DNA of 64,000 nt from Clostridium ganghwense (GTDB lineage Bacteria; Bacillota; Clostridia; Clostridiales; Clostridiaceae). Below, one piece after another: positions 15,791-24,901 of this stretch. The notes beneath the pieces are model-generated. The model was given only the letters and a program-made list of their open reading frames with translations. It had not been told where the DNA came from and searched no databases. The DNA lies in contig NZ_JAPQES010000002.1 of assembly GCF_026735165.1 (NCBI RefSeq), forward strand, positions 1-64,000. Reading direction: 5' to 3'. The position numbers were made by a program, and so were the translations under genes. Every line of letters starts with the position of its first letter. The first letter of the stretch is position 1.

Positions 15791-16966
15791 TTATACTGCT
15801 TTATCAAATAAGCCCATTAAATGGTATTTTATATTATCTAGTATATTATGAAGTTTCATATCTCTATCACTATAAACAGGAACTTTTCCATAAAGTTTAT
15901 CATTTACATACACTTCACAATACCCTATAATCTCATTCTTTTTGTATTCTCTCTTACTTTCTTTTAAAACACATTTTTTAGTTATTTTATTTTCTACTCC
16001 TCTTTCTAAAATAACAGTTAAATCTTCTCCAGATTTTGCCATAATATACTTGTCACCTTTTTTATTTAAAGAAATCTTTTCTACATCGCTGTGTTTAACC
16101 ATAATCTTTTTAGCTTCAAATTTTGAAAATCCATGATTCATTAACATACTAGCATCTCTGTTTCTAACTTTGTAAGTTGGCGCCCCCATTATAACCGCTA
16201 ACATTCTGATATTGTCTCTTGTAGCAGTAGCTGAGATACAGTACTTAGCTTCATTTGTAAATCCTGTCTTTAATCCATCGCACCCTTTATAAAATCTAAC
16301 TAATTTATTATGATTAACTAATCCTATTGGCTGTTTTCTGCCTTCAGATATAGTTTCCATATATGTCCCTGAATATTTTAAAATTTTTTCATGCTTCAAT
16401 AATTCCCGTGACATAATAGCTATATCATAAGCACTTGTTAAATGTCCTTCTGCTGAAAGGCCATGACAATTCTTAAATGTAGTATCTTTCATTCCTAACT
16501 CTTTTACTCTTTCATTCATTCTTTTAACAAAAGCATCCTCACTTCCACTTATGTACTCAGCTAATGCCACAGCTGCATCATTTCCTGAGGCTATTGCAAC
16601 TCCTTTTAAAATCTCTTCTACTGTTCTTATTTCTCCTGTATCTAAAAGCATACTACTACTTCCATTTCCACCCATTTTTTTAGCATTTTCACTTACTACA
16701 ATCTTATCATTGATTTTAATTTTTCCAGAATCAATATCTTCCATAGCTAAAAGCATAGTCATTATTTTAGTTACAGATGCTGGAGCAAATTTTTCATGAA
16801 TATTTTTTTCAAAAATTATTTTACCACTATAAGGTTCCATCAACAATCCGGACCTCGCTTCTACATCAAGTCCCTTTTCATCCCCTTTGACTGGTAACAC
16901 AAATATTTGACTTATAAATATTGTTACTAATAAAACATATATTATTACCTTATTTTTATTTTTCAT
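15791..16966 (-). CDS. dacF: D-alanyl-D-alanine carboxypeptidase, DacF-like
   Basis: 391 aa with a signal peptide (VIIYVLLVTIFISQIFVLPVKG). S11 motifs are complete: SVTK in FAPASVTKIMTMLL, SGND in AIASGNDAAVALAEYISG, and KTGFTNEAKYC. The C-terminal ~110 residues form the beta-rich PBP5-type domain, ending with an amphipathic helix (ILDNIKYHLMGLFDKAV) that probably anchors it to the membrane. The ATG follows AAAGGGG. DacF in Bacillus modifies spore cortex peptidoglycan in the forespore; assignment to DacF rather than another S11 enzyme is tentative. Confidence 0.85.
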   Translation of the reverse strand: MKNKNKVIIYVLLVTIFISQIFVLPVKGDEKGLDVEARSGLLMEPYSGKIIFEKNIHEKFAPASVTKIMTMLLAMEDIDSGKIKINDKIVVSENAKKMGGNGSSSMLLDTGEIRTVEEILKGVAIASGNDAAVALAEYISGSEDAFVKRMNERVKELGMKDTTFKNCHGLSAEGHLTSAYDIAIMSRELLKHEKILKYSGTYMETISEGRKQPIGLVNHNKLVRFYKGCDGLKTGFTNEAKYCISATATRDNIRMLAVIMGAPTYKVRNRDASMLMNHGFSKFEAKKIMVKHSDVEKISLNKKGDKYIMAKSGEDLTVILERGVENKITKKCVLKESKREYKKNEIIGYCEVYVNDKLYGKVPVYSDRDMKLHNILDNIKYHLMGLFDKAV

Positions 16967-17052
16967 ATTAATCCCCTTTCTATATCACTATGAATTTATA
17001 ATTTTATTTTTACCAATTAAAATAAGATTATGACAAAATATCAAAAAATAAA

Positions 17053-17083
17053 AATAAGTGTCTTAAATAATAAAACACTTATT
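17053..17083 (-). terminator. Terminator downstream of the xerD-like gene
   Basis: AATAAGTGT pairs with ACACTTATT around a 13-nt loop. On the minus strand TTTTATTTTTTG follows. A second hairpin, AAATGCACA with TGTGCATTT (17138-17146 and 17169-17177), spans the gene's stop codon. Confidence 0.65.
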
Positions 17084-17155
17084 GTTAAAAAAACACTTAA
17101 AAACATATTAAATTTAACATTACATATTCAAAACAATAAATGCACAACCTTAAGA

Positions 17156-18034
17156 CTATGCCCTAGGATGTGCATTTTTGTAAACATCAACTATTTTGCT
17201 TTGCTTTGAAATACCAGAATAAATTTGAGTGGTAGCTATAGAATTGTGTCCTAAAAGTTCTTGTACCGATTTCATATCCGCACCATTTTGAAGTAAATGT
17301 ACTGCAAAAGAATGTCTTAAAGTATAAGAATTTATTTTTTTATTTATATTTATTTCTTTAGCATAATTCTTTACTAGCTTCCAAAAACCCTGTCTTGTCA
17401 TCTTTTCTCCTCTTAAATTGAAAAACAAAAGATTTGAGTTGTTTAAATTTATATTTTGACGAATTTCTAAATATTCATTTAAGCAATTAACAGCATAACT
17501 TCCTATTGGAATAATTCTTTCTTTATTTTTTGTCCCCTTACATTTTATATATGCTAATTTTATATTTACATCAAAAATAGTTAGGTTTAATAGTTCAGAA
17601 ACTTTTATACCTGTAGCATACATAAGTTCCAGCATAGCCTTATCTCTAACCCCTTTAGAAGTACTACAATCAGGCGCAGTTAAAAATCTATCAACTTCAT
17701 CTACTGTAAGTATCTCAGGAAGATTACGTTTATTTTTAGGTACTTCAAAATCAATTAAAGGATTTTCAGAAATTTTTCCATTCTTAATCAAGTATTTATA
17801 AAAGCTTCTAAGAGAAACTAAGTTTCTTATTATAGAACTATTTGCACGCCCTTCTTTTTTTAGTGTCTGAACATAAGCCATTATAGATATCATGTCTACA
17901 TTTATGGTATTTTCTTCCCTTTTAACTAAAAAGTCACTAAATTTTTTTATATCTCTCTTATATGCTTCTACAGTATTATTGCTTAATTCCTTTTTTTTCA
18001 TATCTTCTACAAATCGAATTAAATATTCATTCAT
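17156..18034 (-). CDS. xerD: Tyrosine recombinase, XerD-like with substituted catalytic positions
   Basis: 292 aa, normal length for XerC/XerD, with the N-terminal SAM-like domain (residues 1-100) and catalytic domain. It ends YKNAHPRA, as XerD does. The beta-hairpin Lys ([15 protein letters not shown]), Arg240 (TLRHSF), His263 ([12 protein letters not shown]) and nucleophile Tyr272 (TTQIYSG) are present. Two usual catalytic positions differ. The first Arg of the ATGxRVSEL motif is Lys144, and the His of HxxR is Tyr237 (NSYTLRH). The family resolves chromosome dimers at dif. It follows spoIIM and a small membrane-protein gene, the usual clostridial setting rather than a mobile element. Whether it acts as the dif recombinase with these substitutions is unclear. 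Confidence 0.88.
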   Translation of the reverse strand: MNEYLIRFVEDMKKKELSNNTVEAYKRDIKKFSDFLVKREENTINVDMISIMAYVQTLKKEGRANSSIIRNLVSLRSFYKYLIKNGKISENPLIDFEVPKNKRNLPEILTVDEVDRFLTAPDCSTSKGVRDKAMLELMYATGIKVSELLNLTIFDVNIKLAYIKCKGTKNKERIIPIGSYAVNCLNEYLEIRQNINLNNSNLLFFNLRGEKMTRQGFWKLVKNYAKEININKKINSYTLRHSFAVHLLQNGADMKSVQELLGHNSIATTQIYSGISKQSKIVDVYKNAHPRA

Positions 18035-18074
18035 ATCTTTTCTCCATTGTTTATTCTATATATTCTTTTATTTA

Positions 18075-18305
18075 TTATAAAGCAAAAAATTGGTTTACAA
18101 CATAAATAAAATTCCATAAAACAATTTCATTTTTATTTAGAACACTAAAAACTAAAATACCATCTTTATAATAAGCATATTTATTTATAAATGCTCTTAT
18201 TAATAAATCAATAATACAAGGTAATATTATTCCAAAAATTAATACTATCAAAATACACTTAAAAAGCAATAAAATAAAGTTATATATATCTTGAATATCA
18301 TTCAT
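18075..18305 (-). CDS. Small membrane protein, possibly DUF4227-like
   Basis: 76 aa from the ATG at 18305, which overlaps the spoIIM stop as ATGA; an in-frame ATG at 18317 is possible. There is one clear membrane segment (ILLLFKCILIVLIFGIILPCIIDLLI) followed by a short basic and polar tail. I do not recognise the family securely. In Bacillus a small DUF4227 protein gene (yqzK) precedes the xerD homologue ripX, so this may be its counterpart by position. It lies 40 bp before the xerD-like gene in the same transcript. Confidence 0.65.
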   Translation of the reverse strand: MNDIQDIYNFILLLFKCILIVLIFGIILPCIIDLLIRAFINKYAYYKDGILVFSVLNKNEIVLWNFIYVVNQFFAL

Positions 18306-18955
18306 CCAAAAGCACATCCTGTACTTGATACTATTAATTTTAACATACTTGGAGTTATATATGATTCTAATAAAAATCCAAGTATCATAAATCCAAAAAT
18401 AAATAAAAATATAGTTGAATAGGGTAATACTTTAATTAAGTTATTATTTTTATTTATATTTTTAAATCCATTATATTTTAAAAGCATTAATGAAAATTCC
18501 ATAGCAGTAGCAGAAGCAATAATAATACACGGTATATATATTACATTTTGTGGGAATATGGTTAAAATATTTATAAGTATTCCCTTAGTTCCTAATCCAT
18601 TAATCACAAAACTTGTTGTAAAACCTATCGTAAAACCTTTAATTAAGTCAATAAACAATATTATTGGAATTCCAAGCATAGAAAGTCCTAAAAACCATAT
18701 ACCTATAATTATAGGTATATTATTTTTTATTGCTTGTAAAAATATATGCTTTTTATCTACACTACTCAAATCAATATTTTGAGTGAAATTTAAAAAATAA
18801 CTTATCAAGCTATCCTTTTCAACTTCACCCATATATTTAACAGTATAAACTCCAAGCACTATACCTATACATAAAAATAATAAACTTATAACATATAAAA
18901 ATAAATTTCTCTGTATATGTGTAACTAAAATTCCAAACGTTTTTCTGTTTTTCAT
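18302..18955 (-). CDS. spoIIM: Stage II sporulation protein M
   Basis: 217 aa, integral membrane protein with about five hydrophobic segments and a cytoplasmic N-terminus. Family motifs are visible, such as the early hydrophobic block LFLYVISLLFLCIGIVLGVYTVKYM, and IWFLGLSMLGIPIILFIDLIKGFTIGFTTSFVI in the middle. SpoIIM works with SpoIID and SpoIIP in peptidoglycan degradation during engulfment of the forespore. The ATG at 18955 follows GGAGG, which directly abuts a hairpin (18968-19007). Confidence 0.93.
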   Translation of the reverse strand: MKNRKTFGILVTHIQRNLFLYVISLLFLCIGIVLGVYTVKYMGEVEKDSLISYFLNFTQNIDLSSVDKKHIFLQAIKNNIPIIIGIWFLGLSMLGIPIILFIDLIKGFTIGFTTSFVINGLGTKGILINILTIFPQNVIYIPCIIIASATAMEFSLMLLKYNGFKNINKNNNLIKVLPYSTIFLFIFGFMILGFLLESYITPSMLKLIVSSTGCAFG

Positions 18956-18967
18956 ACATTATTCCTC

Positions 18968-19007
18968 CTTCTGTTAATCATCTTTTTAATATTTATGATT
19001 ACAGAAG
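18968..19007 (-). terminator. Hairpin between the Nudix gene and spoIIM
   Basis: TTCTGTTAATCAT pairs, with one bulged base, with ATGATTACAGAA across a 14-nt loop. On the minus strand the hairpin is followed directly by GGAGGAATA and the spoIIM start, with no T-run. It may be an attenuator or mRNA structure rather than a true terminator. Confidence 0.45.
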
Positions 19008-19024
19008 AAGTAATATGCACATTT

Positions 19025-19543
19025 TTAAATCATCATAAAAGCAGAAATGGTTTTAGCATCTATAATTTCACCTTTTTTTATCATCTCTTTTATTTTATCG
19101 ACCTGTACTTCACAAACCTTTATAAATTCGTCTTCATCTCCACCGATATTCCCATCATATAATTGCTCTGCTTTGTAAATATCAATATATTCATCACAAA
19201 ATCCAGGTGTAGTAGCTATTTTACCTAAATAAGTAAATTTCTTTGCTTTATAACCTGTTTCCTCTTCTAATTCTCTTCTACCACAAGTTTCAGCATCTTC
19301 TCCTGGTTCTAACTTTCCTGCTGGAAGCTCTAGTATAGTTTTTTCTATAGGATTTCTAAACTGTTCTACTAAAATTATAGTATCATCGGTTTTATATGCT
19401 AAAATTGCTACTGCTCCTGGGTGCTTTATAATTTCTCGTTTTGCTATCTTTCCATTTGGTAATTCTACAGTTCTTACATCTAAACTCAAGATTCTACCTT
19501 TATATCCATTTACCTCTTCTAAAGTTTTTTCATAATACTCCAT
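19025..19543 (-). CDS. nudF: ADP-ribose pyrophosphatase, Nudix family
   Basis: 172 aa. The Nudix box is complete: GKLEPGEDAETCGRRELEEETGY (GX5EX7REUXEEXGU). The preceding strand NPIEKTILELPAG and the later TTPGFCDEYIDIYKAE match ADP-ribose pyrophosphatases, which cleave ADP-ribose to AMP and ribose-5-phosphate. The ATG follows TTGGAGG. It sits between spo0A and spoIIM on the same strand, an arrangement common in clostridia. Confidence 0.9.
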   Translation of the reverse strand: MEYYEKTLEEVNGYKGRILSLDVRTVELPNGKIAKREIIKHPGAVAILAYKTDDTIILVEQFRNPIEKTILELPAGKLEPGEDAETCGRRELEEETGYKAKKFTYLGKIATTPGFCDEYIDIYKAEQLYDGNIGGDEDEFIKVCEVQVDKIKEMIKKGEIIDAKTISAFMMI

Positions 19544-19566
19544 CCAAAAGCCTCCAAAACTATTTA

Positions 19567-20379
19567 TTAGCTTACTTTATTTTTCAATCTTAACTTATCA
19601 GCAACCATTGCTATAAACTCTGAATTTGTTGGTTTACCTTTTCCGTTATGTATAGTATAACCAAAAATTTTATTTATAGTTTCTACTTGACCTCTTGACC
19701 ATGCTACTTCTATCGCATGTCTGATTGCTCTTTCCACTCTACTAGCTGTTGTATTATATTTTTTTGCTATTGATGGATATAATTCTTTAGTAACTGCTGA
19801 CAATAATTCTACATCGTTTACTACCATACTTATAGCTTCTCTTAAATACATATAACCTTTAATATGTGCAGGTACACCTATTTCATGTATAATATTTGTA
19901 ATTTCTGATTCTAAATCTAATGGTTCACTTCTTCTTACTTTAACTTCTTCTGTTTCAATTAAAGAAACTGTTTTCTTAACTTGATCACTTGAAATAGTAT
20001 TGTTAAACATTTGTCTTATTCTCTTTGTAAAAACATCCATATCAAATGGTTTAACCACATAATAGTCTGCTCCCAAAGTAATAGCTCTTTGTGTAATTTT
20101 ATCCTGTCCTACTGCTGATAATACTATTACTCTTGGCATTGGGTCAATGTTCATAGTGTTTAATCTTTCTAATACCCCAAGACCATCTAAATGGGGCATA
20201 ATTATATCAAGTACTACTAAATCAGGCTTCTTTTCCTGTATTAACTTTAATGCTTCTATTCCATCTTTTGCAACACCTGTAACAACAATATCTCTTTGAT
20301 TTAATAAATAATCATTAAGGATATTACAAAATTCTTTGTTATCATCTGCAATAACTACACTTATTTTATTATTTTCCAT
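19567..20379 (-). CDS. spo0A: Stage 0 sporulation response regulator Spo0A
   Basis: 270 aa. The receiver domain has the acidic pair D12-D13, phospho-acceptor D58 ([14 protein letters not shown]) and K108 region ([10 protein letters not shown]). After a linker, the C-terminal DNA-binding domain has the highly conserved [39 protein letters not shown] and the end [18 protein letters not shown]. It is the master regulator of sporulation entry. The ATG follows AAAGGGGAG. A TGTCGAA 0A-box lies 47 bp upstream (20426-20432), consistent with autoregulation. Confidence 0.98.
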   Translation of the reverse strand: MENNKISVVIADDNKEFCNILNDYLLNQRDIVVTGVAKDGIEALKLIQEKKPDLVVLDIIMPHLDGLGVLERLNTMNIDPMPRVIVLSAVGQDKITQRAITLGADYYVVKPFDMDVFTKRIRQMFNNTISSDQVKKTVSLIETEEVKVRRSEPLDLESEITNIIHEIGVPAHIKGYMYLREAISMVVNDVELLSAVTKELYPSIAKKYNTTASRVERAIRHAIEVAWSRGQVETINKIFGYTIHNGKGKPTNSEFIAMVADKLRLKNKVS

Positions 20380-20420
20380 AATTATATCTCCCCTTTATAT
20401 ATATTCCATTTCTTAACAAT

Positions 20421-21710
20421 TTAAATTCGACAAAAGTATGAAAATTCCTTCTTAGTTAGAAAAATTTTCAAAATAACTACAAAAATACACAACTTTATCA
20501 ATAATAGTAAAATATCTGTCTCTTTCAACATCCATTCAATATAAATACCATATCCCACATCAGGCCTATTAATCAACACATGGGTTACAGCACCAACTAT
20601 TTTGTCACCTTGTATAATAGGGCTTCCACTCATTCCTTGAACAATTCCACCTGTTTTACTTAACAAAACTGGATCAGTAACCTTTATAATCATACTTTTA
20701 GGTCCTGGTTCATCTTGTGTCAACAATTTTTCAATTTTAATATCATATAGTTTAGGCTGAGTTCCATCTATAGTTGTTAAGATTTTTGCTGCTCCTTCTT
20801 TTATTTCATTTCTTAAAGCAATTTTCATAGGTTTATTATATTTACTTCCGATTAACTTATCGTTTCCATCTCCATATATCCCACAAATAGTATTTTTATT
20901 TACTTTTCCTAAACTTACTTCTTCATTTATAAATATTCCTCTCAATTCTCCTGGATTACCTTTTTGACCCTTTCTTAAAGAAATAATTGATGATTGAACA
21001 ACTTCTCCATTACTAATTTTTAATATTGTTCCTGTATCTACATCTGTAATAGGATGTCCTAAAGCAGCAAATTTGCTACTTTTTTTATCATAAAAGGTTA
21101 ATGTACCTACTCCTGATGTAGAATCTCTAACCCACAAACCAATTTTATACTCGTTATCACTTTTATCTTTTATTGGCTTTACTACCTTTTCTATAATTTT
21201 ATCATTTCTTTCTAGAGTTATTTTCATTTTTTTACTTTTATTTGATTCTAATTCTTTAATAAGTTCATCTGAACCATTTATACTTGAATCATTTATTTTT
21301 GTAACAACATCTCCTACCTGTATTCCACTTTCTGCTGAAGGACTCACCACTTTACCTTTTGAAGTTTCTATATCAGAAAATGCAACTACTAATACACCTT
21401 TCGTACTTAATTTTACACCTACTGGTGTTCCTCCTGGATAAACATATATTTCTGGTATAGACTTAACTGAAACTGATTTAATAGGTAATACGCCTAATAA
21501 ACTAACATCTAAAATTTGATCATTTTGTTTTATATCTTTAGTTTTTAAAGTGTCTTTATTAAATTTTATAATATAATTGGATCTCAATTCCTGACCTTCT
21601 CTTACAAAAATAGTATCTGGTAAAGCTATAGTTTTGTAATATATACCAATAGATAAAATTATCAAAGGAATTAAAATCCAGCATATTATGCATTTCATTT
21701 TATTCTTCAT
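20421..21710 (-). CDS. spoIVB: SpoIVB peptidase (S55)
   Basis: 429 aa from the ATG at 21710, preceded by GGAGG; an upstream in-frame start at 21734 is not supported. One N-terminal membrane segment (CIICWILIPLIILSIGIYY) is followed by a PDZ domain (SAESGIQVGDVVTKINDSSI). The S55 serine-protease domain contains the catalytic Ser in GGIVQGMSGSPIIQ and the His in AALGHPITDVDTG. It is secreted from the forespore to trigger pro-sigma-K processing by cleaving SpoIVFA. A hydrophobic C-terminal segment (ILLLLIKLCIFVVILKIFL) is a distinctive addition. It is directly upstream of spo0A, the usual order. Confidence 0.95.
   Translation of the reverse strand: MKNKMKCIICWILIPLIILSIGIYYKTIALPDTIFVREGQELRSNYIIKFNKDTLKTKDIKQNDQILDVSLLGVLPIKSVSVKSIPEIYVYPGGTPVGVKLSTKGVLVVAFSDIETSKGKVVSPSAESGIQVGDVVTKINDSSINGSDELIKELESNKSKKMKITLERNDKIIEKVVKPIKDKSDNEYKIGLWVRDSTSGVGTLTFYDKKSSKFAALGHPITDVDTGTILKISNGEVVQSSIISLRKGQKGNPGELRGIFINEEVSLGKVNKNTICGIYGDGNDKLIGSKYNKPMKIALRNEIKEGAAKILTTIDGTQPKLYDIKIEKLLTQDEPGPKSMIIKVTDPVLLSKTGGIVQGMSGSPIIQGDKIVGAVTHVLINRPDVGYGIYIEWMLKETDILLLLIKLCIFVVILKIFLTKKEFSYFCRI
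20426..20432 (-). promoter_or_regulatory. Spo0A-binding 0A box upstream of spo0A
   Basis: The minus strand reads TTTTGTCGAATTT, containing an exact TGTCGAA core. It overlaps the last codons of spoIVB and lies 47-53 bp before the spo0A start codon. 0A boxes in spo0A promoters are established in Bacillus and reported in clostridia. Confidence 0.6.
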
Positions 21711-21852
21711 ATTTTTACCTCCTGCATAACACACCTTGTTTGATTTTAATTTACCCTTTTTAAAAATTTATTATGCTATTGTATATCTGCAAACTTAGTA
21801 ATTCTTTATTAGGAAAACAAATATATGATAATTTACTTAGAAAAAAAATAAA

Positions 21853-21883
21853 AAATTCATAATCATATACTGATTATGAATTT
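21853..21883 (-). terminator. Terminator of recN
   Basis: AAATTCATAATCA pairs with TGATTATGAATTT around a 5-nt loop. On the minus strand TTTATTTTTTTTC follows. It overlaps the recN stop and separates recN from spoIVB. Confidence 0.8.
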
Positions 21884-23585
21884 ATTCAGTAGAAAACAGT
21901 TCTATTTTTCTGTTTCTAGCTAACTTTATCATTTCTTTTGAATGTTCTATTGTTAATTCTGTAATTTCAGAACCACCAATCATTCTAGCAATTTCCTTTT
22001 CTTTTGCCTCTTTGCTCATTTTTCTAATGTCAGTAAAAGTTTTTTCATTTTTTACCTCTTTAGCAACTAAAAAATGTGAATCTGACATACTTGCAATCTG
22101 AGGTAAATGAGTAACACAAAATACTTGGCGATTTTTTGATATAAGACACATTTTTTCAGCAACTCTTTGAGCTGTTCTTCCACTTATACCAGTATCTATT
22201 TCATCAAATATAATCGATGGTATTTCATCTTTATTAACAAAAACAGTTTTTAAACCAAGCATTATTCTTGACAATTCTCCTCCCGATACAACCTTTTCTA
22301 GTGATTTAAGTGGCTGTCCAGGATTTGTTGAAATCAAAAATTGAACTTTATCACATCCATTGTTATAAAATTCATCTTCATAAGAAATATCTATCTTAAA
22401 AACACTTTTCTCTAATCCTACATAATCTAATTCATTTTTAATTCTTTGCTCTAATATTTTTGCAATATCACTTCTTACGTTATGAATAACTTTAGCTTGT
22501 TCTTTCATTTTCATACTTATTTTTTCTTGTTCTTTTTTTAATTCCTCAATAACTTCAGTACTATTAACCATATCATCATATTGTCTGGAAATTTTTTCTT
22601 TATATTCTAAAATCTCTTCAATAGAACTGCCATATTTTCTTTTATATGTATCTATTTGAAATATTCTACTATTTATGTATTCTAATTCGTTCTTATCATA
22701 AGATATACTGTCTTGTATACTCCTAATCTCTGAAATATCTTCTTGTATATTAAAGTATGCTTCTTCTAGTGAATTAGCAATTACTTTTACTTTGTCAAGC
22801 TTGTCTTCAATACTCCTAAGTTCACGTATAACTTTATTTAAAGAATCATATACCGACATAAAATTATCATTACTATTATACAAAATAGTATAACTATTTA
22901 TAAGAACATTACTAATTTTTTCAAAATTATTCAGAAGTGTATATTGATCTTCTAATTCTGTATCTTCATTAGGCTTTAGATTTGCTTTATTTATTTCGTC
23001 AATTTGATACTTTAAAAAATCAATTAATTTTTCTCTTTCTCCATTATTAATACCTAAATCTGATATTTTATTATCTATCTCTGTTAATTTTTTATAATTC
23101 TCATTATATTTCTTTAGTAATCCTTCTAATTTTTCTTCTCCGAATTTATCTAAGTAAGATATATGAGTGGAATGATTTAATAAATCTTGATTTTCATGTT
23201 GTCCATGAATATTTATTAATGTCTCAGCAAGTATTTTTATTTTAGATATTAAAACAGATTTACCATTTATTTTTATAACACTTTTTCCTGATTTAAAAGT
23301 TTCTCTACTGATTATAACTATTTCCTCAAACTCTATTTCCATCTCTTTCAAAAGTTCAAATGTATTCTTATTTTCAATGTCAAAAATAGCTTCTACAAAA
23401 GTTCTATCTTCACCTATTCTAATTAAATTCTTGTTAAACTTTTCTCCAAGAACAAAATTTATTGCATCAATTATTATGGATTTACCAGCTCCTGTTTCGC
23501 CTGTTAAAATATTGAATCCTTTTTCAAAAGATATACTTAAATTTTCTATTAATGCAAAATTTTTAATATTTAATTGAAGAAGCAT
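21882..23585 (-). CDS. recN: DNA repair protein RecN
   Basis: 567 aa SMC-like ATPase. Walker A is TGETGAGKSIIIDAI near the N-terminus. The long middle is coiled coil (residues ~160-370, rich in E/K/L, e.g. EYKEKISRQYDDMVNSTEVIEELKKEQEKISM). The ABC signature is VVSGGELSRIMLGL and Walker B is SIIFDEIDTGISG. It acts early in double-strand break repair. The ATG follows AGGAGG, 9 bp after argR. Confidence 0.96.
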   Translation of the reverse strand: MLLQLNIKNFALIENLSISFEKGFNILTGETGAGKSIIIDAINFVLGEKFNKNLIRIGEDRTFVEAIFDIENKNTFELLKEMEIEFEEIVIISRETFKSGKSVIKINGKSVLISKIKILAETLINIHGQHENQDLLNHSTHISYLDKFGEEKLEGLLKKYNENYKKLTEIDNKISDLGINNGEREKLIDFLKYQIDEINKANLKPNEDTELEDQYTLLNNFEKISNVLINSYTILYNSNDNFMSVYDSLNKVIRELRSIEDKLDKVKVIANSLEEAYFNIQEDISEIRSIQDSISYDKNELEYINSRIFQIDTYKRKYGSSIEEILEYKEKISRQYDDMVNSTEVIEELKKEQEKISMKMKEQAKVIHNVRSDIAKILEQRIKNELDYVGLEKSVFKIDISYEDEFYNNGCDKVQFLISTNPGQPLKSLEKVVSGGELSRIMLGLKTVFVNKDEIPSIIFDEIDTGISGRTAQRVAEKMCLISKNRQVFCVTHLPQIASMSDSHFLVAKEVKNEKTFTDIRKMSKEAKEKEIARMIGGSEITELTIEHSKEMIKLARNRKIELFSTE

Positions 23586-23594
23586 AATAACCTC

Positions 23595-24050
23595 CTATTT
23601 TGAAGAAAGCATCTTTTTAAGTTTTTTAACCAATTCATAAGCTTTTTCTTCATTAATAGATAAAATAAAAATTGTATTGTCCCCAGCTATGGTTCCTGCA
23701 ATTCCTGGAAAACTCATAGAATCTATAGCCTCAGCAGCTGCAGACCCAGAACCTGAGATAGTCTTAACAACTACCATATTTTGCACCTTTTCAACACTAA
23801 TAACAGTATGCGTAAAAACATTTACTAACTTATTTGATAAAAAATTTTCTGTTGGTCCAATAGATGCATACTTATATGTACCTTTATCTGATAAAACTTT
23901 AATTAATTTTAATTCTTTGATATCTCTTGATACTGTAGCTTGAGTTACATCCATACCTATTTTTTTTAGTTCTTCTGCTAATTCCTCTTGTGTCTCAATA
24001 TCTTTTAACTTAATTATTTCTAAAATTTTTGAATGACGTTCTATCTTCAT
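23595..24050 (-). CDS. argR: Arginine repressor ArgR/AhrC
   Basis: 151 aa. The N-terminal winged helix is [29 protein letters not shown] with [14 protein letters not shown]. The C-terminal arginine-binding oligomerisation domain contains [17 protein letters not shown]. It controls arginine metabolism genes and sits between nadK and recN, its usual place. Confidence 0.96.
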   Translation of the reverse strand: MKIERHSKILEIIKLKDIETQEELAEELKKIGMDVTQATVSRDIKELKLIKVLSDKGTYKYASIGPTENFLSNKLVNVFTHTVISVEKVQNMVVVKTISGSGSAAAEAIDSMSFPGIAGTIAGDNTIFILSINEEKAYELVKKLKKMLSSK

Positions 24051-24068
24051 ATCTTATCTCCTCAATAA

Positions 24069-24890
24069 TTAAAAAATTTTTTTTCTTAATACTTCAAAGT
24101 AATCATATCCATCAATTTTAATTAATTTACATTTTATATTACATTTTTTAATTATTACTTTTTCAAATTTTTCTAAATCAATTGACTGTTGTCCATCTAC
24201 AGTTAAAAAAACACTTTCATTGTTTCTGTAAATTTTAATACTAATTTCACTATTACTTTCTAAAATTATACTTCGCATTTGCATAGAATGAGGACATATT
24301 GGTGTAAGTAACATTACATCTAAAGTTGGATAAATTATTGGTCCTCCAGCTGAAAGAGCATATGCAGTTGATCCAGTAGGAGTGGAAATAATCATACCGT
24401 CCGCCTTAAAGGATGTATAAAACTTATCATCAATAAATATGTCATATTTAAATATTCTTGACAATGTTCCTTTAGAAATTACAACATCATTAAGGGAATT
24501 AAACTTTTTTTTATCTTTTTCATTAATAATTTCACATTGAAGCATCATTCTATCTTCGATATTATATTTACCTTCACTTAATTTTTTAATAGCCGTTTCA
24601 AACTCTAAGCTTTCAACTGCTGTTAAAAAACCTAAATTGCCCATATTAATTCCTAAAATAGGTACTTCACAGAACGATATAGCTCTAGCAGTCCTCAAAA
24701 TAGTACCATCACCGCCTAAAGCTATAATTATATCAAGTTCTTCTTTTTCTACATTTTCTAATCCTATAGAATCATTATATATTTTAATATTTGCATCTTT
24801 AATATATTTTTTTATTTTGCCAATTATATTATTAATAACTTTTTCATCAATAAACTTACTGCTATTGATGTTAACACCAATATTAATCAT
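24069..24890 (-). CDS. nadK: NAD kinase
   Basis: 273 aa. The GGDGT motif (ALGGDGTILRTAR) and MGNLGFLTAV mark the ATP/polyphosphate and NAD site. The C-terminal NAD-binding region is DGMIISTPTGSTAYALSAGGPI. It makes NADP from NAD. The ATG follows CAGGAGG, 11 bp after tlyA. Confidence 0.95.
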   Translation of the reverse strand: MINIGVNINSSKFIDEKVINNIIGKIKKYIKDANIKIYNDSIGLENVEKEELDIIIALGGDGTILRTARAISFCEVPILGINMGNLGFLTAVESLEFETAIKKLSEGKYNIEDRMMLQCEIINEKDKKKFNSLNDVVISKGTLSRIFKYDIFIDDKFYTSFKADGMIISTPTGSTAYALSAGGPIIYPTLDVMLLTPICPHSMQMRSIILESNSEISIKIYRNNESVFLTVDGQQSIDLEKFEKVIIKKCNIKCKLIKIDGYDYFEVLRKKIF

Positions 24891-24901
24891 TCTTCCTCCT
24901 G

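Noticed and set aside
17156-18034. XerD-like gene as an integrase of a mobile element
   Set aside because: It is embedded in a conserved chromosomal order (spoIIM, small membrane gene, xerD) with XerD length and C-terminus. No att repeats, tRNA or phage genes are near.
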